DNA from: Symbiodinium natans
Lineage: Eukaryota > Sar > Dinophyceae > Suessiales > Symbiodiniaceae
DNA: 64,000 nucleotides
Direction of reading: 5' to 3'
NCBI GenBank assembly: GCA_905221605.1
Contig: CAJNDS010002691.1
Coordinates: 61,001 to 125,000 of the forward strand
The notes beneath the pieces were generated by a model, which saw only the letters and a program-made list of their open reading frames with translations, made no database searches and was not told the origin of the DNA. The translations under genes were made by a program, and so were the position numbers. Positions 1 to 9,460 of this stretch are shown here, in pieces (the stretch's first letter is position 1; the number at the start of each line of letters is the position of its first letter).

Positions 1-45
1 TTCTCCCAACTTGCGGCCAAGAGCCGCGGGCTCTCCTGCTTTCAG

Positions 46-828
46 GGGCTCGCGGGTCGTGACCTGGCCGCGGCCCCAGCAGATGGAGCGAGCGCAGCCC
101 ACGCACAGTCCGGCTCCGTGCAACGTGCCGCCACTGCCACTGTGGCGCGCACACCCAGCCGGAGGAACAAGGGCCCAGTTCCCGCTAGGAGTTCTCCAGT
201 CAAAGAAGTGGAATTCCTTGCGGGCGGGCCATACGTTCAGGCCGCCCAAACGCTGCTTGGGTCTGGAGCAGCAGAGGATGTGGTCTACATCCGGGCGTAC
301 AGCTTAGATTGCCCATCCTGCATCGAGGCAATCGAAGCGTCGCTGAGCAAGGGCGCAAGCGTTCGGATTGTCGCCGACATGGGGCAATGCCACCGCACCA
401 AACTACAGTGGCAAGCGTTGAAACGCTTGGCGGCTGCAGGCGCCGAGGTGAAGGTGGGTTGCGGCACATCCGTGCGCGACGCCTATGCTCGCGACGGCCG
501 CGGGGCTAAGGTAGGCACTGGGATTCAAGGGCTTCACCATGCCAAGGCCCTTTGCCTACTGCGGCCTGACGGCGCGGTGGTGCTGATTGGGAGCCTCAAT
601 TTTACCACGAGCAGCAAGGCCAATGCGGAGGCAGGGCTTAGGCTGGAGGTCCCCAAGACGCACCCGGTCGCGCAGTCCTACATCGAGGATTTTCAGAGGG
701 TGTCGGCAGAGGCATTCTCCCTCGATGAGGCGGTTGCAAAGCGCCCTCAGTTGGAGCGAGCCAGTAGCTCCATCGTGGCTGGCAACGCCACTCGTGCCCC
801 CAACACTGCTCCACAGGGTATCGAGTAG
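46..828 (+). CDS. Phospholipase D-like domain protein, C-terminal exon
   Basis: This is an open frame of 260 codons ending in TAG at 826-828, preceded by a pyrimidine-rich acceptor (cttgc..ctctcctgctttcag, AG at 44-45), so it is read as the last exon of a longer gene cut by the window edge. The protein has a PLD-fold half domain: a beta-strand stretch VVYIRAYSLD, a helix rich in small residues, then an HxK motif (LHHAKA) followed by DGAVVLIGSLNFT, the G-S-x-N-F-T end of an HKD site. Single-HKD relatives include Zucchini/MitoPLD-type nucleases and cardiolipin hydrolases that act as dimers; a second HKD could also lie upstream of the window. The mature enzyme would cleave phosphodiesters, but the substrate is not readable. 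No ATG is needed here because the start lies in earlier exons. The tail (last ~50 residues) is low complexity. It is the only plus-strand gene supported in the window. Confidence 0.85.
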   Translation, partial: GLAGRDLAAAPADGASAAHAQSGSVQRAATATVARTPSRRNKGPVPARSSPVKEVEFLAGGPYVQAAQTLLGSGAAEDVVYIRAYSLDCPSCIEAIEASLSKGASVRIVADMGQCHRTKLQWQALKRLAAAGAEVKVGCGTSVRDAYARDGRGAKVGTGIQGLHHAKALCLLRPDGAVVLIGSLNFTTSSKANAEAGLRLEVPKTHPVAQSYIEDFQRVSAEAFSLDEAVAKRPQLERASSSIVAGNATRAPNTAPQGIE

Positions 829-1770
829 GCTGCGGCCAGTCGGCGCGGCGTGGAAGGGGTTTCCACGCGATTTCTCAGGCATCACAGCGCGGCACGCTGT
901 CGAGCCTCTTTTGGTTGTGTTTTGCTTGCGGGCGAAGAGCCGCGGCAGGGGTTTTCCCTGCCCATTTTGCCTACCCGCACTTTTCTTCCCAGCCCGTTGC
1001 GGCTGCTGCGGACCGTGTCCTGGTCGCGGCAGTGCGCTCGCCGAAGCGCGTGCGAGCTGCACTGCCTGCGGCACAAGCAATGTGCGCGGCTCTCGCTGAG
1101 TCCGGTAGCCCGTAGGGTAGTTCTGGATAGGTGAGTAGCCGTAGCCGTAGCTTAGGGCCGGTAGTGTGTACAGTGTACCATTTGTACCATAGCTTTGCAC
1201 TAGCAGCACAAAGACCTGCCCAGTACTCTGGAGCCTCGCCTGCCTGCACAAAGGTGAGCGCTCGCGACTTGGGGTGGTTTAGGGTCGTAGAGGGCTGCTG
1301 TCGTCGTGCGTCCGTTTGGTAGTGCGGGCTGCCGCCCAAGCCGCATGCCAATGCTCATGATGTGCGGGCTCTACCAGAGTCGCACGCGACACCCTCGCCC
1401 TACCCCATTTGCCGCGTTGCTGAAGTGCTTGACGCACTATGAGCTCTTGGTGAGCCGGAAGCCTCGGCTGAGGGGCGAATGTGAGCAGGTCAAAGCATGC
1501 ATGGAGTGCTTGCTTAGTGCTAGTGCAGCTTGTTGTTTTCCCTTGCATGTGTAGTTTTGCAATTCGTAACAATGCCAATGTTTTGGCTCAAGTACCGAGC
1601 TTGTGCCTTTGAGCACGGTAGAGTCGTACAGTAGCTCTTAGGTTGCTGTGCGGTCCGACCGGACGCACTCAGGCGTAGCTGCACAAGTGCTTGGACTCGC
1701 GAAGTCGTAAAACAGCGTGACCGGGCTGTGATTGCATTGGCTTAGTGCAAGTCCAGTGCTGGTCGACTTC
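829..1770. other. 3' flank of the PLD gene, no gene seen
   Basis: This is moderate-GC sequence after the PLD stop codon. Short open frames occur on both strands but none shows splice signals, domain motifs or repeated protein patterns. A GTAGCC-rich stretch near 1110-1160 is a short tandem word. No polyadenylation consensus is expected in dinoflagellates, so the transcript end cannot be placed. Confidence 0.5.
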
Positions 1771-1773
1771 ACA

Positions 1774-2160
1774 CATGGATGTATGTATGTCTGCATGTAT
1801 GAATGAATGTATGTATGTATGTATCTATGTATATCATAAATATACATACAATATTTATATATTAGTAAAAACACAAATATAAACAAAAACATAAACATAA
1901 TTACTGGGGTTGGTCGCTGGAGTTGGGGGGCGAGGAGTAGACCGGGCGAGGAGAAGTAGACCGGGCGAGGAGAAGAATTGAGCTTAAAATGTAACAACCC
2001 CACACCGAGGGTGGGGAAATATAAATATAAAGATAACGATGAAGATAAAGACCAAGATCAAGACAAAGACAAAGATAAAGATAAGGATAGAGATAAAGAT
2101 ATAAGATAAAGATAAAGATCAAGATAAGTATAAATACAATACAAAAATATCGACACAAAT
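1774..2160. repeat. GTAT tetranucleotide and GATAAA-type microsatellites
   Basis: Positions 1774-1850 are dominated by GTAT/GAAT tetranucleotides grading into AT-rich sequence. Positions 2005-2155 are an impure hexanucleotide array of GATAAA/GACAAA words. Between them (about 1920-1975) is a short duplicated segment around the words gaggagtagaccgggc and gaggagaagtagaccgg; the same word recurs near 11185-11215, so it belongs to a dispersed repeat. Confidence 0.8.
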
Positions 2161-2189
2161 AAACAACTAAATTCGCCGACCCCCGCATC

Positions 2190-3780
2190 AGTGAAAACTC
2201 ACCCCTGCTGTAGCCCCACCGCCCCCAACCTGAGAGCTGTGGACCCTCCCCCCCCGCCTCGCCTCCTCCCGGCTTCCTGCCGAGAGGCGTCTAGCAAGCC
2301 CCGTCCCAACCAGTGACTTCCCCCTCCCCTCCCCCCTCCCTGTGAGACCCCCGATGGCCTGGAGGAGCCGCAAACTGACACGGTGGGGGTTCGGGTCTGT
2401 CGGCGGCTGCAACGCTTTTCGGGACCCCTCGAAGATCACTGTCTCGTCTCCACAGACTGTCCACCACCAGTGGGTAGTGGGATATCCACGAATGGGTAGT
2501 GGGGTTCTAGAAGTGGGCAGTGGGTTTCCACTTACTGAGACTTAGAACATGTGCCCTGAAGCGACAACCATCTAGTTGTATTCTGCCCCCCGCGCCCCTC
2601 CCCTCTGACCTTCCTTTGCTGCCCATGTTTGATTGTAAGAGCCCCAGTGCAGTATGCTGTACCTGGGGGGTGCGTATGGTAGAGTGCTATGCCATTTGTG
2701 GGGCCAGGCGGCTCGTAGGCCAGGCAAATGTCTGCGTGCCCGGCGTTCTCCGGAAGCGAGAAGCCCAGGAGCTGCACGATGTGTGGATGCCTCTAAATCA
2801 AGCATAATAAAGGAGTAACGGCCAAAAGGGGCCCAAGCCTTAGGCAGGGAGGGCCGCAAAGGGCTTGAACCCCAAAGTTCCCTACCCAAGCCACCCAAGC
2901 CTGACACGCCGCAAAACCAAGCCGCAAAAAGTGAGCGCACCTGGCAAACCTGAATAAACAAAAAATGGGAGGAAATGGGATGTTCTTCCCGAAAACTAAC
3001 AGTCCTTAATAGGGAACTGCTAGTATAAGGGGCAAGGGTGACCCACTCGCGCAAATTTTCCCTGCCTGAATTGCCGGAGCACGTCCACCTAGGGGCTCCC
3101 AGGGGTAAAGTTGCTTTCAGCTTTCTTGTGGAAAGAATCGAAGGGTTTCGGAATGAGAGCTGGGATGGCTCTATCTGCCGACACCCTGAAGCTCGGCCCT
3201 ACCTCCATCTGCGCCGTCCGCCGTGCCCTCTGCGCGTCGTACCTTGAGAGGACAGCGTTCGGCATGAGCTGCTTGACCTGCATCCGCGTTCTCTGGGCTT
3301 CTTAAGCAAACAGGTCAAACCCCTTCAGCCTAGTCAGATGCCCCTGCCACCAAAAGCCCCTTTCATCTGCAAGAGCCCGAAACCCACACTTCAACGAGTC
3401 GAGGCGCCGCGAAGCAGCAGCCGTTAACGGCGTCCACTGCACGGAAGACTTGGCCAAAGGCCCCGCGCCCCAGGAGACGCTCCTCCGTGTAGGGGCACAT
3501 TCAACATAGATTCGCTCATCTGTCGATCACTGTTGGGAGTAATGAGGTCGAGCATGTGGCTGGTGTCTGCAGGATGAAGCGTCCTTCTCTATAGTATACT
3601 GATCGAAACTGATGACTTGGAAGTCTGCGTCTCCTCAGAGAAGTTGGCAGTGCAGTGGCGCAAGAAGTCCCAAGACAGCTCTGCCGGCGCAGCGTTCCTC
3701 GACTTGTCAACGGGGCATCGCTGTCAGTTTTTGGACTGGACTCGGACTCATATATGGTCTTGGAGTGGAAAGAGATTTGT
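2190..3780. other. Gene-poor stretch, dispersed short repeats only
   Basis: No reading frame here has exon-like protein or splice signals. There is a C-rich tract at 2240-2345 and a copy of a short dispersed word (taacagtccttaataggg, about 2998-3015) that also appears in introns at 31.9, 50.8 and 51.0 kb. Nothing else could be supported. Confidence 0.4.
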
Positions 3781-3784
3781 GGAG

Positions 3785-4640
3785 GCATGGCTTCCATGGG
3801 GTCCAAGTCTTCAACGCATGCTCAAACTCCCTATCCTGCAGTTCTTCGTCTCAAGTCTCAAGCTTCTTCTGACCTGCAGCCAAGACGTATGTCGGCCTTC
3901 TGTAGACCAGATCTAACTCTGGCATGCACCATGAGCAATGGCAAGAACAACTTGCTTTATCACAAACATCCCAACGAACACAGCCATGAATGAAAACGCC
4001 ACATCTGCAAATACCCCTTTCTAATTTTTGCAAAACCTCTCTTGTTCTCAGCCAGCATTCGGTTCGAGCGCATCGGCGAGCGCATTGCGCGACTGTCGGA
4101 GGCTCGTGACATGAAAAAACTGACCAGCATGGACTCCCATCTGTACAGGCTGATAGGGCATTGTGGATCCCAGGGTTTCGAACCTTTTGGGTTTCATCTT
4201 GCGTCCGCATGGGCTACTTCGGGCTACAGCTAGGGGTTGGTCTCCGGCATTCAGCAAACAGGTCGAAGCTTCCACGCCTCCCGGAAGGGGATTCGCGGAG
4301 CCTCCGTTGCGGCAGGCTCTGGCGCCGCGGTGGCGGCGGGCGCCGCGGCGGGTGCTGCCGGTGCTGCTGGGACAGCGGCTTCGGGGCCGGGGCCGGGGCC
4401 GTAGCCGCGTGCCAGCAGGATGCCTCAGCCCGACAAAGCCTGTCCTCCGCAGTGTTTTTGAACAAAGACGGCCCAGAAGCCTATATCCACATCTAACATT
4501 TTCCTCGTTCATAGATCTGCCGAAATGCCACTCTCTACCATATGGACAGATCTTTCAAGCCCCAGCCGCCCTGGAGGTCCAAGTCTTCGTGGACCACTTC
4601 CGGCAGCTCCGGCACCCCAGCCTAGGTGCAATGTGGTAAA
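3785..4640 (-). pseudogene. Kelch-exon relics (degenerate copies)
   Basis: On the minus strand this stretch holds decayed pieces of the exon module used intact at 9.4-15.0 kb. Around 4555-4625 it encodes PELPEVVHEDLDLQ followed by GGWGLKDLS, repeated nearly exactly at 7180-7255 and 8415-8490, and a weaker match (gaagacttggacc) lies near 3805-3825. Around 4255-4290 the words gtggaagcttcgacctg match the Kelch exon encoding DLWSFDLQAR. At 4280-4420 an alanine/proline-rich frame (AAVPAAPAAPAAAPAAT) parallels the alanine-rich segments of the downstream tandem repeats. There is no continuous open frame, so I read it as a pseudogenised tail of the Kelch cluster; expression as alternative exons cannot be excluded. 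Confidence 0.45.
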
Positions 4641-4819
4641 AATGTGCTGTGCTCTGAGACGCGATCCCATTCTCTATCTGCACATAAATTATAGATGTAC
4701 GCATGTACTTTCCGCGATGCGCATATGCAAAAAAACGTTCTTTCTTTATTTCTTTCTTTTTTGGGGGCATGGGGGCACCCCTGTGGAAACGCTTTGTGTC
4801 TCGGCTAAGCGGAGGCAGT

Positions 4820-5130
4820 GACGAGAACGCGAAAACGCGAAAAACGCGAAAAACACGAAAAAGGCGAAAAACGCGAAAAGCGCGAAAAGTGCGAAATATG
4901 CGAAAAACGCGAAATATGCGAAAAACGTGAAAACGCGAAAAACGCGAAAAGCGCGAAAAAACGCGGAAAACGCGAAAAAACATACGCGAAAAACACGAAA
5001 ACGGTAAAAACGCGCAAGCGCGACAAACGGGAAAATACTCAACACATGCGAAAGACGCCAAAAAAAATTGCGAAAAACGCGAAAACGGAAACAAGGACAG
5101 AACACGCGGATCGCAAGCTAGAAAAAACGC
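4820..5130. repeat. GCGAAAAAC minisatellite array
   Basis: About 300 bp are built of 9-10 bp units gcgaaaaac with substitutions (gcgaaaag, gcgaaatat). The plus strand reads as K/R/E-rich peptide and the minus strand as F/S/R-rich peptide in all frames, the usual by-product of a short tandem repeat. A second array with the same unit lies at 5929-6028, and arrays in the opposite orientation follow at 6046-6215. Confidence 0.95.
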
Positions 5131-5244
5131 GACAAACGAGAGAACCCGAGAAGACCCTGGAAATCAACCCTGGGAACCCCAAGCCCTGCAGCCCCAGGCC
5201 CCTGGGCCACATAGCCACATGGCGTCGACAGTGTGGTCCATACC

Positions 5245-5460
5245 TACCTACCTACCTACATACATACATACGTGTATATATATATATATGTATATATATA
5301 TGTATATATGTATATACATATATACATATATACATATATACATATATACATATATACATATATACATATATACATATATACATATATACATATATACACA
5401 TATACACATATACACATATACTGATACATATATACATATGTACATGTGTACATGTGTGTT
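5245..5460. repeat. CATATA/TACATA microsatellite
   Basis: This is a long impure run of ACATAT units (8 bp period catatata) flanked by TACC/TACA tetranucleotides. It is open in several frames on both strands only because the repeat contains no stop in those registers, so it is not coding. Confidence 0.95.
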
Positions 5461-5928
5461 CAAAAATTCAAAAAACACCGCTATTTAGCCCTAAGCACAA
5501 CCCTACCATCCCCGCATTTGCAAAAAGATTGCGCGCACGATGTCTTTGAAAGTAAGGAATTCACGTGGTAGTGCATGCAAACAGAGTCCTCGTATGATGC
5601 TGAGCTCCTAACTGTTGAAATCTGTTGAAGCTCTTTACACAGGGTTTTCTGGTTTGGGTTACGGGTTTATGGGTTAGGGCTTAGGGCGGTTTATGGGCTA
5701 GAGCTTGTGGCCTTGGATTTAGAGTTTGGGCCGTGCTTGCCTTGAGACAAACCCAGACACCCAAGCTCTTTTATGTTGACGAAACATCCCTGTACAAAAT
5801 CCCAAAACCCTGTGAAGTGCAGCAACTCAGCCTGGCAGACTTGCAACAGGCCGTCACAGTCCACGGCGTCGCTCTCATCCACCACAGCCGGCAGTCTTGA
5901 GAAGAGACTCGTGCCGAGGGCTGGAAAG

Positions 5929-6077
5929 GAAAAACGGGAAAACGCGAAAAACGCGAAAAGGGCGAAAAACGCGAAAAGGGCAAAAAACGCGAAAAGCGCG
6001 AAAAACGCGAAAAACGCGACAAACACGAACCTACATGCATGTTCTTTTTGGTTTTTATGTTTTTCTCGCTTTTCGGG

Positions 6078-6109
<32 letters not shown>

Positions 6110-6215
6110 ATTTTATTTTTTTTTAATGTTTTTCTTGTTTTTTGAGCTTTTCTTGTTTTTCGACTTTTTGCGTTTTTCTTGTTTTTTGCGTTTTTCGACT
6201 TTTTGCCCGTCTCGA
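5929..6215. repeat. GCGAAAAAC array facing an inverted copy
   Basis: Positions 5929-6028 repeat gcgaaaaac in the plus orientation. After a 20 bp spacer the sequence becomes T-rich (including a run of about 24 T at 6089-6112), then gtttttcttg/gtttttcgac units, the complementary orientation of the same motif. The two arms could pair as a large imperfect hairpin. Confidence 0.8.
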
Positions 6216-6339
6216 CGCAGACTCCGGTACGGTACGACGCGCGAAATGTTTCCTTAGTGGGGGCAAGCCCCCGGCTCTCTCACTCTCTCTCCGTGAGCGG
6301 GCGAGCATTCTTGTTTGTTGCTTCTTGGGTGGGAGGTAA

Positions 6340-9300
6340 TTGGTGTTGGTATACGCTTCTTGTCCACACCTTTCGCGGCTTCTGGCTGGGGGCCTTAAGG
6401 GGCCATCTATACTATACGGGGCATTTTCAGCAAAGGACTTCGGGTGGAAGTTTTTAGGGAAAGTAGATGCGGCTTTTGCGTGGATGTTCTCCTTGTGCCC
6501 CTCTTCTCTCTCATAACCTGGCCCTCGACCCTCGAGTTTGTTTTCTCACAGAACCATGCCTGGACTCTTCGCATCTCAAAGCATCAGGATCTTTTAATGG
6601 CAGGGGGCTGCTGGAACAGGATTTGCCTCGGCGGCGTCTTGCGCCAATTCGGGGTGGATCAGCTCCTCCGGCCCAGATCGCAAGTTGAGAAGCAGGGGTT
6701 AACTTCAGGCTTTGTGGTGTCAGGGTTTGTGGGCGTTTGTAGGGCTCGGAACTGTTCTCGGGTTCAGGGCTTGCAGCCTTATAGGCTGCAGGCCTTCGGG
6801 CTTCATGGTTTCGTCTTGACAGCGGATCAAAATGGCCAACTCAAGGACCGAGAGCGCAGAATGAATGTGGATCAAGACAGAGCCCGAGGAGATTCAGGGG
6901 ATTTAGAGGCATTTGGGTTTTATGGAGTGCTGCTGCGCACACGAATCACAGCGGCGGGCGCTGCCGCGGGCGCCGCGGCGTGCTCTGCCGGTGTTGCTGG
7001 GACAGCGGCTTCGATGCCTCGGCCCCGCAAAGCCAAAGCAAAGCCACCGAGAGATCCTCTTCACCGCGACAAACGGGTTGTATGTGCATTGCATCTATAC
7101 CCCGCTTCCACATGAAACGCCGTAGATTGTCTGCCGGAATACAACACAACCACCGCGCAAAAAGGGGGATCCTGGACAGATCTTTCAAGCCCCAGCCGCC
7201 CTGGAGATCCAAGTCTTCGTGGACCACTTCCGGCAGCTCCGGGTCCGCAGCCTCGGTGACTTTCATCTACTGAACCTACTGCGCGGGATGGAGTGTTTCG
7301 GAATATGCGCTGTAATATGAGACATCATCGTAAATTCAAGATCTGTGCATCACAATCTACGCATATACACATACATCCCACATCGCTGTCTCTGTCTCTG
7401 TCTCCGTCTCTCTCGCTCTCTCGCTCGCTCTCTCTCTCTCTCTCTCTCTGTGTCTCTCTCTCTGGCGCACATTGCAGTTTGATGTTGTTTGTTGGTGTTT
7501 GCGCGCGGTTCTTGTCCACACTTGTCCAGGAGGTCCAGGGCTTACGTGCGGCTTCTGGCTAGGGGGTTCGGGGTTGCAAGGGCTTCGGGGCTTGCAAGGG
7601 GCTTATGGCGGCTTATGGGGCTTGACACGCCATATACTGTACAGGGCGTTTTCAAGCAAAGGATTTCAGGACTTCGGGTGGAAGTTTTTAGGGAAAGTAG
7701 ATGCGGCTTTTGCGTGGATGTTCTCCTTGTGCCCCTCTTCTCTCTCATAACCTGGCCCTCGACCCTCGAGTTTGTTTTCTCACAGAACCATGCCTGGACT
7801 CTTCGCATCTCAAAGCATCAGGATCTTTTAATGGCAGGGGGCTGCTGGAACAGGATTTGCCTCGGCGGCGTCTTGCGCCAATTCGGGGTGGATCAGCTCC
7901 TCCGGCCCAGATCGCAAGTTGAGAAGCAGGGGTTAACTTCAGGCTTTGTGGTGTCAGGGTTTGTGGGCGTTTGTAGGGCTCAGGAACTGTTCTCGGGTTC
8001 AGGGCTTGCAGCCTTATAGGCTGCAGGCCTTCGGGCTTCATGGTTTCGTCTTGACAGCGGATCAAAATGGCCAACTCAAGGACCGAGAGCGCAGAATGAA
8101 TGTGGATCAAGACAGAGCCCGAGAAGATTCAGGGGATTTAGAGGCATTTGGGTTTTATGGAGTGCTGCTGCGCACACGAATCACAGCGGCGGGCGCTGCT
8201 GCGGACGCCGCGGCGTGCTCTGCCGGTGTTGCTGGGACAGCGGCTTCGATGCCTCGGCCCCGCAAAGCCAAAGCAAAGCCACCGCGAGATCCTCTTCACC
8301 GCGACAAACGGGTTGTATGTGCATTGCATCTATACCCCGCTTCCACATGAAACGCCGTAGATTGTCTGCCGGAATACAACACAACCACCGCTCAAAAAGG
8401 GGGATCCTGGACAGATCTTTCAAGCCCCAGCCACCCTGGAGATCCAAGTCTTCGTGGACCACTTCCGGCAGCTCCGGGTCCGCAGCCTCGGTGACTTTCA
8501 TCTACTGAACCTACTGCGCGGGATGGAGTGTTTCGGAATATGCGCTGTAATATGAGACATCATCCTAAATTCAAGATCTGTGCATCACAATCTACGCATA
8601 TACACATACATCCCACATCGCTGTCTCTGTCTCTGTCTCTGTCTCTGTCTCCGTCTCAGTCTCTCTCGCTCTCTCGCTCGCTCTCTCTCTCTCTCTCTGT
8701 GTCTCTCTCTCTCTGGCGCACATTGCAGTTTGATGTTGTTTGTTGGTGTTTGCGCGCGGTTCTTGTCCACACTTGTCCAGGAGGTCTAGGGCTTACGTGC
8801 GGCTTCTGGCTAGGGGGTTCGGGGTTGCAAGGGCTTCGGGGCTTGCAAGGGGCTTATGGCGGCTTATGGGGCTTGACACGCCATATACTGTACAGGGCGT
8901 TTGCAAGCAAAGGATTTCAGGACTTCGGGTGGAAGTTTTTAGGGAAAGTAGATGCGGCTTTTGCGTGGATGTTCTCCTTGTGCCCCTCTTCTCTCTCATA
9001 ACCTGGCCCTCGACCCTCGAGTTTGTTTTCTCACAGAACCATGCCTGGACTCTTCGCATCTCAGAGCATCAGGATCTTTTAATGGCAGGGGGCTGCTGGA
9101 ACAGGATTTGCCTCGGCGGCGTCTTGCGCCAATTCGGGGTGGATCAGCTCCTCCGGCCCAGATCGCAAGTTGAGAAGCAGGGGTTAACTTCAGGCTTTGT
9201 GGTGTCAGGGTTTGTGAGCCTTATAAGCTTCGGGTTTCGGGTTTCATGGTTTCGTCTTGATAGCCAGCTCAAGGACCGAGCTATCAGAAAGTGCCAACCA

Positions 9301-9460
9301 GAAGTTTCGAGCCTCCATGTGATGTTCTTAGTATCTTCTGGCTGTACCTCTCTGACGGGGCCCAACTGCTGTGCACCCTGAGCAGAGCAGAATGAATGTG
9401 GATGTCGAGAGAACCGCGTATGGTTACAAGACGGAGCCCGGGGATTTAGAGGTCTTTGGG
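6340..9460. repeat. Tandem repeat of a ~1.24 kb unit, 2.5-3 copies
   Basis: Landmark words recur at fixed spacing: gggtggaagtttttaggg at 6442, 7676 and 8927 (spacing 1234 and 1251). Copy 1 is shorter at its left end (starting about 6340). Copy 3 diverges after about 9210 but resumes similarity at 9388-9520. Within each unit a minus-strand segment encodes PELPEVVHEDLDLQ (7180-7255, 8415-8490) and an alanine-rich run (6930-7030, 8165-8265), and there is a TCTC microsatellite (7381-7455, 8615-8715). Copies 1 and 2 are nearly identical, so this is a recent duplication or actively homogenised. No intact gene is evident; the protein-like segments resemble the Kelch exons next door. Confidence 0.9.

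Noticed and set aside
1574-1592. ttttggctcaag, matching the 3' part of the dinoflagellate spliced leader
   Set aside because: Only 12 bases match, the upstream part of the leader is interrupted, and no GT follows the AG as in a leader gene; likely chance.
4818-5549. Long K/R/E-rich plus-strand frame and F/S/R-rich minus-strand frames
   Set aside because: They are translation of the GCGAAAAAC minisatellite and the CATATA microsatellite; open in many frames at once.
7293-7562. Ser/Leu-rich and Arg/Glu-rich frames (also at 8528-9001, 16226-16769 and 17365-17876)
   Set aside because: Translation of TCTC microsatellites on either strand.
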